DNA from: Acidimicrobiia bacterium
GTDB lineage: Bacteria > Actinomycetota > Acidimicrobiia > Acidimicrobiales > Poriferisodalaceae
Length of the DNA: 5,823 nucleotides
Assembly (NCBI GenBank): GCA_026983855.1
Contig: JALSTE010000007.1
Span: forward strand, 1 to 5,823
Reading direction: 5' to 3'
A program made the position numbers and the translations under genes. The notes under the pieces were generated by a model that was not told the origin of the DNA, ran no database searches, and was given only the letters and a program-made list of their open reading frames with translations. Shown piece by piece: positions 1 to 4,650 of the stretch. The number at the start of each line of letters is the position of its first letter. The first letter of the stretch is position 1.

Positions 1-2
1 TC

Positions 3-101
3 AACCTGGCCTGTCCCCGGGCCGTGCTCGAGGACGCCCTGCACCGGATCAAGAGGGTCGTGGACGAGCACCTGAGGCCCATGTCGGGCGGGGTCCGATG
101 A
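3..101 (+). CDS. C-terminal end of a probable MalY/PatB-type PLP-dependent aminotransferase / C-S lyase (partial)
   Basis: Only the last 32 codons and the TGA stop lie in the window. The reading frame begins at base 3 and the gene enters from the left edge. The visible tail starts NLACPRAVLEDALHRIKRVV. The pattern N-[LF]-[AG]-C-P-R followed by a leucine/glutamate-rich helix is how class I/II fold-type I enzymes of the MalY/PatB (cystathionine beta-lyase-like) group usually finish, just after the Arg that binds the substrate carboxylate. The family name is recalled, not searched, and the active-site lysine is outside the window. The stop at 99-101 overlaps an ATG at 98 (ATGA). The last 45 bases of this gene are the first copy of a three-copy tandem repeat, so its original coupling to the next gene has been pushed 124 bases downstream. 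An ordinary aminotransferase is the main alternative. Confidence 0.6.
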   Translation, partial: NLACPRAVLEDALHRIKRVVDEHLRPMSGGVR

Positions 102-225
102 TGTTCTCGGGGTCGTGGGTCGTGGATGGGCACCTGAGGCCCGTGTCGGGCGGGGTCCGATGACGGCCGCGTGGTTGCGGGTCGTGGACGGGCACCTGAG
201 GCCCGTGTCGGGCGGGGTCCGATGA
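57..225 (+). repeat. 62-base-period tandem repeat, three copies of a gene 3' end
   Basis: Three 45-base copies lie at 57-101, 119-163 and 181-225, with start-to-start distances of exactly 62 and 62. Copies 1 and 3 differ at two bases, 2 and 3 at one, and 1 and 2 at three. The 17-base spacers (102-118 and 164-180) are much less conserved. Each copy ends in the same TGA, and the last three bases before it supply an ATG that overlaps it. The base changes from copy 1 to copy 3 turn GAG to GGG and ATG to GTG in the gene's frame, so copies 2 and 3 are not under the same protein constraint. The bases after the copy 2 stop (cggccgcg) resemble the first codons of the crotonase after copy 3 (cggtcgcg). 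The duplicated unit therefore probably spanned the old gene junction. Confidence 0.92.
98..225 (+). other. Two nested 21-codon mini-ORFs chained by ATGA overlaps
   Basis: ATG at 98 opens a 21-codon frame ending at 163, and ATG at 160 opens a second 21-codon frame ending at 225. The next ATGA (222-225) is the start of the crotonase gene. Each frame shares four bases with the next, so ribosomes could in principle pass along the whole chain from the upstream enzyme to the crotonase. Both peptides end in the same tail as the upstream enzyme, VVDGHLRPVSGGVR. They are almost certainly by-products of the tandem duplication rather than selected proteins. Their possible effect is on translational coupling. 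A G-rich stretch (ggcgggg) precedes each ATG by about four bases and could serve as a weak ribosome-binding site. Confidence 0.45.
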
Positions 226-1010
226 CGGTCGCGGTGGAGGTGGAGGGTGCGGTGATGGTCGTGACCATCGACCGGCCGGAGGTCCGCAACGCCGTGGATC
301 GGCCCACGGCGGAGGCTCTGTACCGGGCCTTCTCCCGTTTCGACTCCGATTCCGAGGTCTCCGTCGCCGTCCTGACCGGCGCCGGGGGCACGTTCTGCGC
401 CGGCGCCGACCTCCGGGCCATCGGTGAGGAGCGGGGCAACCGGGTGGAATCCCGACCGCCGGAGAGGATCGTGGGATCTCCCGGGCCCATGGGGCCCACC
501 CGCATGGTGCTGTCCAAGCCGGTCATCGCCGCGGTGGAGGGTCACGCCGTGGCCGGAGGGTTGGAACTGGCCCTGTGGTGCGACCTCAGGGTGGTGGCCG
601 AGGACGCGGTCCTCGGTGTGTACTGCCGGCGCTGGGGCGTGCCACTGGTCGACGGGGGCAACGTGCGCCTGCCCCGTCTGATCGGCCACGGTCGGGCCAT
701 GGACATGATCCTCACCGGGAGGCCGGTGGAGGGTCCCGAGGCCCTGCGAATCGGGCTGGCCAGCCGGTTGACCCCTCCCGGTGGGGCCCGGGCCGCAGCG
801 TTGGATCTGGCCCACCGACTGGCGGCCTTCCCCCAGAGATGTCTGAGATCGGACCGCTTGGTCGCCATCGGGCAGTGGGACATGTCCCTCGCCGAGGCGT
901 TGGCGGAGGAGACCCGGTCGGGTCTGGAGGTCATCGCCTCGGGCGAGACCGGGGAGGGCGCCCGTCGGTTCGCCGGGGGTGAGGGCCGACACGGGGTGTT
1001 CGACCGCTGA
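222..1010 (+). CDS. Crotonase / enoyl-CoA hydratase family protein
   Basis: 262 residues, the usual length for a single-domain crotonase, acting on an acyl-CoA thioester in the cytoplasm. Visible family marks are the N-terminal strand and turn VVTIDRPEVRNAV (13-25), the first oxyanion-hole segment GTFCAGADL (56-64) and the second, GHAVAGGLELALWCDL (107-122), with the catalytic-type Glu at 115. The stretch CRRWGVPLVDGG (135-146) stands where classical hydratases carry their second catalytic Glu. Here that column is Cys135, and Asp144 follows nine residues later. The protein may therefore be a hydratase with altered chemistry, or an isomerase, hydrolase or other crotonase reaction. The substrate is unknown. 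I chose ATG 222 because it overlaps the last TGA of the repeat array and starts the conserved fold. The in-frame GTG at 171 would add 17 residues of translated repeat DNA. The 3' end is duplicated downstream. Confidence 0.88.
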   Translation: MTVAVEVEGAVMVVTIDRPEVRNAVDRPTAEALYRAFSRFDSDSEVSVAVLTGAGGTFCAGADLRAIGEERGNRVESRPPERIVGSPGPMGPTRMVLSKPVIAAVEGHAVAGGLELALWCDLRVVAEDAVLGVYCRRWGVPLVDGGNVRLPRLIGHGRAMDMILTGRPVEGPEALRIGLASRLTPPGGARAAALDLAHRLAAFPQRCLRSDRLVAIGQWDMSLAEALAEETRSGLEVIASGETGEGARRFAGGEGRHGVFDR

Positions 1011-1085
1011 GGGTGAGGCTGCCCGGGGATCCGTTTGGGGCCCCGGGGCAGGGTGAGGGCCGACACGGGGTGTTCGACCGCTGAG
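977..1085 (+). repeat. 35-base direct repeat: duplicated 3' end of the crotonase gene
   Basis: Bases 977-1011 and 1051-1085 are identical over 35 positions, 74 bases apart. The first copy encodes the crotonase C-terminus EGRHGVFDR and its TGA (1008-1010). The second lies in the spacer before the aldo/keto reductase and carries the same tail and TGA (1082-1084) in a different frame. A short frame opening at GTG 1013 reads through the spacer into the second copy and again ends ...GEGRHGVFDR. Its earlier codons (Phe-Gly-Ala-Pro-Gly) loosely resemble the Phe-Ala-Gly-Gly before the real tail, so the duplication may once have been longer. The 39-base interval between the copies contains a GC-rich imperfect hairpin. 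Confidence 0.92.
1021..1049 (+). other. Imperfect GC-rich hairpin between the two copies of the crotonase tail
   Basis: The eight bases gcccgggg (1021-1028) can pair with ccccggggc (1041-1049) if one G is bulged, around a 12-base loop. No T-run follows. It could slow or partly stop transcription after the crotonase gene, or it could simply be GC-rich spacer sequence. Confidence 0.25.
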
Positions 1086-1100
1086 CGTTAGGGTGACGTC

Positions 1101-2069
1101 ATGGACATGATCTACCGCCGTCTCGGTCGCTCCGGTCTGAAGGTGAGCGCGCTCTCCTTCGGTTCCTGGGTCACGTTCGACAACCAACTCGGAGCCGAGA
1201 CCGTGGTGGAGTGCATGGCGGCGGCCCACGAGGCCGGTTGCAACTTCTTCGACAACGCCGAGGCCTACGCCGGTGGCCGCTCTGAGGAGCTGATGGGCGG
1301 GGCTCTGCGGGAACTGGGCTGGCGGAGGGAGTCCTACGTCATCTCCACCAAGTTCTTCTGGGGTCTGTCCGACGGCCCCAACACCCGCAACACCCTGAAT
1401 CGCAAGTACCTGATGCAGGCCATCGACGGTTCCCTGGAGCGTCTCGGACTGGACTTCGTGGATCTGGTCTACTGCCACCGGGCCGACCCCGAGACCCCCA
1501 TCGAGGAGACGGTCCGGGCCATGAGCGACATGATCTCCGCCGGCAAGGCCCACTACTGGGGCACCTCGGAGTGGAATGCCGATGAGATCAGGGCCGCCTG
1601 GGAGATCGCCGAACGCCACCACCTGCACAAGCCGGTGATGGAACAGCCGCAGTACAACATGTTCGAGAGACGCAAGGTCGAACGGGAATTCGTGCGTCTG
1701 TACGAGGACATCGGTCTCGGGCTCACCACCTGGAGCCCGCTGGCGTCGGGCCTCCTGACGGGTAAGTACGTCGACGGGATACCACCGGACAGTCGGGCGG
1801 CCCTGCCGGGGTACGAATGGCTGGCCGAACGCATGACCGACACCCGGGCCAACGCCCGGGTGATGGAGCTGGGTGAGATCGCCGACGAACTGGACTGCAC
1901 CCTGGCCCAGCTGTCCATCGCCTGGTGTGCGGCCAATCCCCACGTGTCCTCGGTGATCACCGGGGCCAGTCGGGCCTCCCAGGTCAGGGAGAATTTCGCC
2001 GCCCTCGATGTTCTGGCCCATCTCACCCCCGAGCTGATGGAACGCATCGGGGCGATACTCAGGGACTGA
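1101..2069 (+). CDS. Aldo/keto reductase, Kv-beta-like (AKR6/AKR14-type)
   Basis: 322 residues, full length for an NADPH-dependent TIM-barrel aldo/keto reductase that reduces aldehydes or ketones. The catalytic tetrad is all present: Asp51 and Tyr56 in FFDNAEAYAGGRSEELMG, Lys84 in VISTKFFWG, and His126 in VDLVYCHRAD. The stretch QYNMFERRKVEREF, followed by GLGLTTWSPLASGLLTGKY, is typical of the soluble relatives of the potassium-channel beta subunit. The C-terminal ITGASRASQVRENF matches the usual cofactor-binding end. I favour ATG 1101, with AGGGTG (1090-1095) five bases upstream. ATG 1107 is possible and would remove two residues. The gene starts 90 bases after the crotonase stop, with the duplicated crotonase tail in between, and probably shares its transcript. 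The substrate cannot be told from sequence. Confidence 0.93.
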   Translation: MDMIYRRLGRSGLKVSALSFGSWVTFDNQLGAETVVECMAAAHEAGCNFFDNAEAYAGGRSEELMGGALRELGWRRESYVISTKFFWGLSDGPNTRNTLNRKYLMQAIDGSLERLGLDFVDLVYCHRADPETPIEETVRAMSDMISAGKAHYWGTSEWNADEIRAAWEIAERHHLHKPVMEQPQYNMFERRKVEREFVRLYEDIGLGLTTWSPLASGLLTGKYVDGIPPDSRAALPGYEWLAERMTDTRANARVMELGEIADELDCTLAQLSIAWCAANPHVSSVITGASRASQVRENFAALDVLAHLTPELMERIGAILRD

Positions 2070-2080
2070 CCGACCCGGGA

Positions 2081-2118
2081 CGAGGCGGCCGCGACGATCG
2101 GGGCCCGGCGGCCGCTCG
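2081..2118 (+). other. GC-rich inverted repeat in the aldo/keto reductase - SRPBCC spacer
   Basis: The eight bases gcggccgc at 2085-2092 and 2108-2115 can pair around a 15-base loop. Outside them cga (2081-2083) pairs with tcg (2116-2118) across one bulged G (2084), giving 11 pairs in all. There is no following T-run and the next gene starts 43 bases later, so a partial terminator or a transcript-stabilising hairpin is equally possible. Each arm is itself palindromic. Confidence 0.35.
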
Positions 2119-2150
2119 TGACCCGTTCGGGGGCCTTGTCGACCCAGATG

Positions 2151-2156
2151 GGGGAG
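2151..2156 (+). promoter_or_regulatory. Ribosome-binding site that sets the SRPBCC gene start
   Basis: GGGGAG ends five bases before ATG 2162. The other in-frame ATG at 2171 would be 14 bases away, too far for normal use, so 2162 is the better start. The frame stays open further upstream into the aldo/keto reductase gene, but those codons are the wrong frame of that gene. Confidence 0.6.
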
Positions 2157-2161
2157 TGACG

Positions 2162-2659
2162 ATGGTGACGATGTCGGAGGGTCCCACGACCGAGGTGAGC
2201 CTGTTCATGGCCGCCCCGCCATCGGAGGTGTGGGACCTCATAACCGATCCGGGGCTCATCCCGGAGTTCAGCGGGGAACTCGAGTCGGCGGGTTGGGGGA
2301 GCCACACCGGTGACGTCCCGGGAATCGGATCCACCATCTGGGGACACAGCCGCCACGAGTTGGCCGGGGAGTGGGACACCGTCTCCTTCGTCACCGAATG
2401 GGATCCACCCAACCGGTTCGCCTGGGCGGTCTCCGATCCCGAGACCCCGGCGGCGTCGTGGTGGTTCGCCATCGAGGAGGTGCCGGGCGGGGTGAGGCTC
2501 ACCGAGGGGGTCCGGCTGGGACCGGGTCGCTCCAAGCTCAGCGAGTTCATCGCCGCCGCGCCCGAACGCGAGGCCGAGATCATCGAGGGCCGTCTGGCCC
2601 AGCACCGGGTCAACATGATCCGCACCCTGGAGGGCTTCAGGTCCCGGACCCGGGGCTGA
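2162..2659 (+). CDS. SRPBCC (START/polyketide cyclase-like) family protein
   Basis: 165 residues in one helix-grip domain that forms a cavity for hydrophobic ligands. The opening EVSLFMAAPPSEVWDLITDP (11-30), a beta strand followed by A-P-x-x-V-W-x-x-I-T-D-P, is the standard start of SRPBCC proteins. Trp- and Phe-rich strands follow (FAWAVSDPE, ASWWFAIEEV, GGVRLTEGVRLGPG), and a long C-terminal helix (about 135-160, AEIIEGRLAQHRVNMIRTLEGF) closes the fold. Family members bind or transform lipids, polyketides and other small molecules, and many have no known function. No catalytic residue can be assigned here. It is the last gene of the rightward run, and its stop codon lies inside a terminator-like hairpin. 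A role in handling the same hydrophobic substrate as the neighbouring crotonase and reductase is possible but unproven. Confidence 0.82.
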   Translation: MVTMSEGPTTEVSLFMAAPPSEVWDLITDPGLIPEFSGELESAGWGSHTGDVPGIGSTIWGHSRHELAGEWDTVSFVTEWDPPNRFAWAVSDPETPAASWWFAIEEVPGGVRLTEGVRLGPGRSKLSEFIAAAPEREAEIIEGRLAQHRVNMIRTLEGFRSRTRG

Positions 2660-2690
2660 CCCCGCCGACCCCGGGGGGATGGCGGGGTCG
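2657..2690 (+). terminator. Probable terminator hairpin overlapping the SRPBCC stop codon
   Basis: A perfect nine-base inverted repeat, gaccccgcc (2658-2666) and ggcggggtc (2681-2689), flanks a 14-base loop, and a T-G wobble (2657/2690) can extend it. Its left arm includes the last two bases of the TGA stop. No T-run follows, which is common for terminator candidates in high-GC actinobacteria. Its place at the end of a gene run facing a convergent gene supports the call. Confidence 0.6.
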
Positions 2691-2718
2691 ACCCTGGCGG
2701 CGTCCCGGGGGGAGTCGG

Positions 2719-2757
2719 CGCCGGGCCCATCCCCGCCCGGTGGTGGGACCTCACCGG
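2719..2757. terminator. Overlapping inverted repeats in the convergent spacer, possible terminator for the leftward pair
   Basis: Two alternative hairpins share bases. One pairs 2719-2726 with 2735-2742 (eight pairs including one G-T, eight-base loop). The other pairs ccggtg (2737-2742) with caccgg (2752-2757) around nine bases. They sit just beyond the 3' end of the leftward YbhB gene, so they may end the hppD-ybhB transcript. They would also stop any read-through from the left. There is no T-run on either strand. Confidence 0.4.
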
Positions 2758-2769
2758 CACCCGGGGGAG

Positions 2770-3246
2770 TCAGTCCCGGCGGTAGGTACCCATGAGGCGG
2801 TTCATTCCCAGGGTGTGGGACTCCACCGCCTCCAGGAGCTGATGGAGGCCGAGGCCCTCGGGCAGGCTCGGTGGTGCGTCCAGGGCCAGCACCCAGAAGA
2901 AGTAGTGGTGGGTTCCGTGACCCTCGGGGGGCATGGGCCCTCCATAGCCGGGCTTTCCGAAATCGGACATCCCGACCGAGCCTCCGGCGAAACCCTCGGG
3001 CAGCCCGGTGGCGTCACCGGGAATGTTGTAGAGCACCCAGTGGACGAAGCCGTAGCCGCCGTCCTTGACCACGGGGGCGTCGGGGTCGTGGCAGATCACG
3101 GCGAACGAGCGGGTGCCCTCGGGTGTCCCCGACCAGGCCAGGGCGGGTGAGACGTCCTCGCCCTCGCCGCTGTGGCGGGACGGGATGGCCCCACCGGGGG
3201 CGAAGGCCGGGCTGGAGACCTGCATGTCGGACAGGGCGAACTTCAT
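2770..3246 (-). CDS. YbhB/YbcL family Raf-kinase-inhibitor-like (PEBP) protein
   Basis: 158 residues, the usual size of bacterial phosphatidylethanolamine-binding-protein homologues. The opening MKFALSDMQVSSPAFAPGGAIP is typical. Next come the ligand-pocket motif CHDPDAP (52-58), the conserved HW at 69-70 (GFVHWVLYNIP) and the signature YGGPMPPEGHGTHHYFF (101-117), in which a Pro that I recall as usual is Thr112. No signal peptide is seen, so it should be cytoplasmic. The biochemical role of bacterial members is poorly defined; anion or phospholipid binding is inferred from the eukaryotic family. The start is supported by GGGAGG (3255-3260 read leftward) about eight bases from the ATG. It begins 27 bases after the hppD stop on the same strand, so the two are probably co-transcribed. 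Confidence 0.9.
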   Translation of the reverse strand: MKFALSDMQVSSPAFAPGGAIPSRHSGEGEDVSPALAWSGTPEGTRSFAVICHDPDAPVVKDGGYGFVHWVLYNIPGDATGLPEGFAGGSVGMSDFGKPGYGGPMPPEGHGTHHYFFWVLALDAPPSLPEGLGLHQLLEAVESHTLGMNRLMGTYRRD

Positions 3247-3273
3247 GGGCTGGACCTCCCGGATCGTGTTGTC

Positions 3274-4410
3274 TCAATAGAGATTGCCCCTTTTGGCCTG
3301 CTCGCGCTCAATCGCCACGAAGAGGGCCTTGAAGTTCCCCTCGCCGAAACCCCGGGCCCCCGCCCTCTCGATGACCTCGAAGAACACCGTGGGGCGATCC
3401 CCCAGGTTCTCCGTGAAGATCTGGAGCAGGTGCCCATCGGGTTCGTCGTCGACCAGCACCCCGAGTTGCTCGATCCGATCCCACGGAAGCGGCAGAAGGG
3501 CGAGTCGCTGCCGGACGTCCTCGTAGTAGGTGCCGGGGGCGTCCAGGAACCTGACCCCGCGGTCTCTCATGGCGGCCACCGTGCTGAGGATCTCGTCGGT
3601 GCGCATCGCGATGTGCTGGACGCCGGGACCGCGGTAGGTGTCGACGTATTCCTGGATCTGGCTCCGGCGCCGTCCGGGGGCCGGTTCGTTGATGGGAATC
3701 ACGATCCTGCGGTCCGGATCCGCGACCACGACCGAGCGCAGGGCCGAGAACTCCGTGGAGATCTGGCTCTCGTCGAAGCTGAGAAGGATCTCGAAGCCCA
3801 TGACCTGCTGGTACCACTCGACCCACGGCTGCATCTCCCCGGCGGAGAAATTGGCGGTGAGATGGTCGATGCGTCGGAGGTTGACCGCCGGTTGCCGGGG
3901 ATAGGTGGGCAGGCCCTCGGTGGTGAAGCCCGGGGCGTGATCGCCGTGGTATCCGGTACGGTCCACGAAACCGTGGATCGTGTCCCCGAACGTCCTGATG
4001 GCGGAACGTCGGATCACACCGTGCTCGTCGGTCACCTCGTGGGGCTCGAGGTGGGGAACGGCTCCACGGGCCACCGCGGCCTCGAAGGCCGAAGCCGGAT
4101 CGGTGACCGCCAGGGACAGGTCGCGCACACCGTCGCCGTGTCGACGGACGTGTGCGGTGATCTCCGAATCGGGGTCCAGTCCGGCGGTGACCACGAACCG
4201 CAGATCGCCCGATTCCAGCACGTAGGAGGCCCGGTCGGTCACCCCGGTCTCGGGTCCGGCGTAGGCGGTGATCTCGAGTCCCAGCATCGAGGCCAGGTGG
4301 CCGGCGGTGGCCCTGGCGTTGCCCACCCAGAACTCGAGGGCGTCCCAGCCGGTGATCAGACCGGCGGGGCGGCCCTTCGTTTCGGTGGTGGTGTCGGTTG
4401 TCGAGGTCAT
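3274..4410 (-). CDS. hppD: 4-hydroxyphenylpyruvate dioxygenase
   Basis: 378 residues, full length for the Fe(II) enzyme that converts 4-hydroxyphenylpyruvate to homogentisate in tyrosine breakdown. Two vicinal-oxygen-chelate domains are seen: an N-terminal one (about 20-155) and a catalytic one (about 178-350). The iron ligands are His183 (RIDHLTANF), His266 (GPGVQHIAMRT) and Glu346 (PTVFFEVIER). IPINEPA (238-244) keeps the Pro and Asn that I recall separating this enzyme from hydroxymandelate synthase. The C-terminal helix region GFGEGNFKALFVAIEREQ (354-371) is nearly the family consensus. The N-terminus (first 13 residues) is Thr-rich and probably disordered. GGGGAG (4419-4424 read leftward) sits eight bases before the ATG. 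It is divergent from an Lrp/AsnC gene, which probably controls it, and is followed closely by the YbhB gene. No homogentisate dioxygenase gene is in the window. Confidence 0.96.
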   Translation of the reverse strand: MTSTTDTTTETKGRPAGLITGWDALEFWVGNARATAGHLASMLGLEITAYAGPETGVTDRASYVLESGDLRFVVTAGLDPDSEITAHVRRHGDGVRDLSLAVTDPASAFEAAVARGAVPHLEPHEVTDEHGVIRRSAIRTFGDTIHGFVDRTGYHGDHAPGFTTEGLPTYPRQPAVNLRRIDHLTANFSAGEMQPWVEWYQQVMGFEILLSFDESQISTEFSALRSVVVADPDRRIVIPINEPAPGRRRSQIQEYVDTYRGPGVQHIAMRTDEILSTVAAMRDRGVRFLDAPGTYYEDVRQRLALLPLPWDRIEQLGVLVDDEPDGHLLQIFTENLGDRPTVFFEVIERAGARGFGEGNFKALFVAIEREQAKRGNLY

Positions 4411-4455
4411 GGGCTGAACTCCCCGGGGTCGTTCTGGCTGCGGCTGGTCGACGTG

Positions 4456-4558
4456 GTTGCCCTATTCAGTCTCCGCTGGAAGGATGTGGCAAGACATGGT
4501 CGGGGGATTGGGCAATATGACCAGGAAATGAGGGCTACTCAGATGCAGATCGGGCAAT
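4456..4558. repeat. Three copies of a GGGCAA-type element, candidate Lrp/AsnC operators
   Basis: The copies are gttgccctat (4456-4465, the inverse of atagggcaac), attgggcaat (4507-4516) and atcgggcaat (4549-4558). Centre spacings are 51 and 42 bases, near five and exactly four helical turns. The middle copy is a small palindrome, ATTG-GG-CAAT. Several sites on one face of the helix is how Lrp-type octamers often bind their own control regions. That this protein binds here is inference from position. Confidence 0.4.
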
Positions 4559-4571
4559 CTGGCGGCATGGG

Positions 4572-4586
4572 GGGACCCGCGGTCCC
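4572..4586. promoter_or_regulatory. Short perfect dyad upstream of the Lrp/AsnC gene
   Basis: GGGACC and GGTCCC flank a three-base centre (cgc), making a 15-base dyad about 70 bases before the regulator start. It could be an operator or a small transcript hairpin. Dyads of this size are not rare in DNA this GC-rich. Confidence 0.3.
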
Positions 4587-4591
4587 ACTGC

Positions 4592-4625
4592 GGGGACGGG
4601 AACGGGGATGGGGATGGGCTCGGGG
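4592..4625 (+). other. Potential G-quadruplex in the leader of the Lrp/AsnC gene
   Basis: Six runs of three or four G lie at 4592-4595, 4598-4600, 4604-4607, 4610-4613, 4616-4618 and 4622-4625, separated by only two or three bases. This fits the standard G3+N1-7 quadruplex pattern with runs to spare. It is on the coding strand, so the leader RNA could fold as well as the DNA. The end of the region is 32 bases before the start codon. Confidence 0.5.
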
Positions 4626-4645
4626 ACATGGTCGGGGACGAGGAC

Positions 4646-4650
4646 GGAGG
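4646..4650 (+). promoter_or_regulatory. Ribosome-binding site that sets the Lrp/AsnC start at GTG 4658
   Basis: GGAGG ends seven bases before GTG 4658. The longer start, ATG 4628, has only a G-rich low-complexity stretch upstream and would add ten residues (MVGDEDGGSA) made from that stretch, so 4658 is preferred. Confidence 0.6.

Noticed and set aside
171..221. Crotonase starting at GTG 171
   Set aside because: The extra 17 residues are translated from the tandem repeat in another frame and lie before the conserved fold. ATG 222 sits in the ATGA overlap, so it is the better start.
57..225. CRISPR array
   Set aside because: There are only three copies with 45-base units and 17-base spacers. 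The units are the coding 3' end of a gene, no cas genes are visible, and the spacers partly resemble adjacent coding DNA.
698..1112. Shared 13-base string catggacatgatc in the crotonase gene and at the aldo/keto reductase start
   Set aside because: Each encodes Met-Asp-Met-Ile in its own conserved context and the flanks are unrelated, so it is most likely chance and not a third duplication.
1553..2605. Long leftward open frame (about 350 codons) opposite the aldo/keto reductase and SRPBCC genes
   Set aside because: It crosses two convincing genes and their spacer, has no recognisable domain, and reflects third-position GC bias.
3286..3295. T-run near 3291 as a terminator
   Set aside because: It lies within the last codons of hppD on the opposite strand, has no stem beside it, and the next leftward gene is only 27 bases after the hppD stop.
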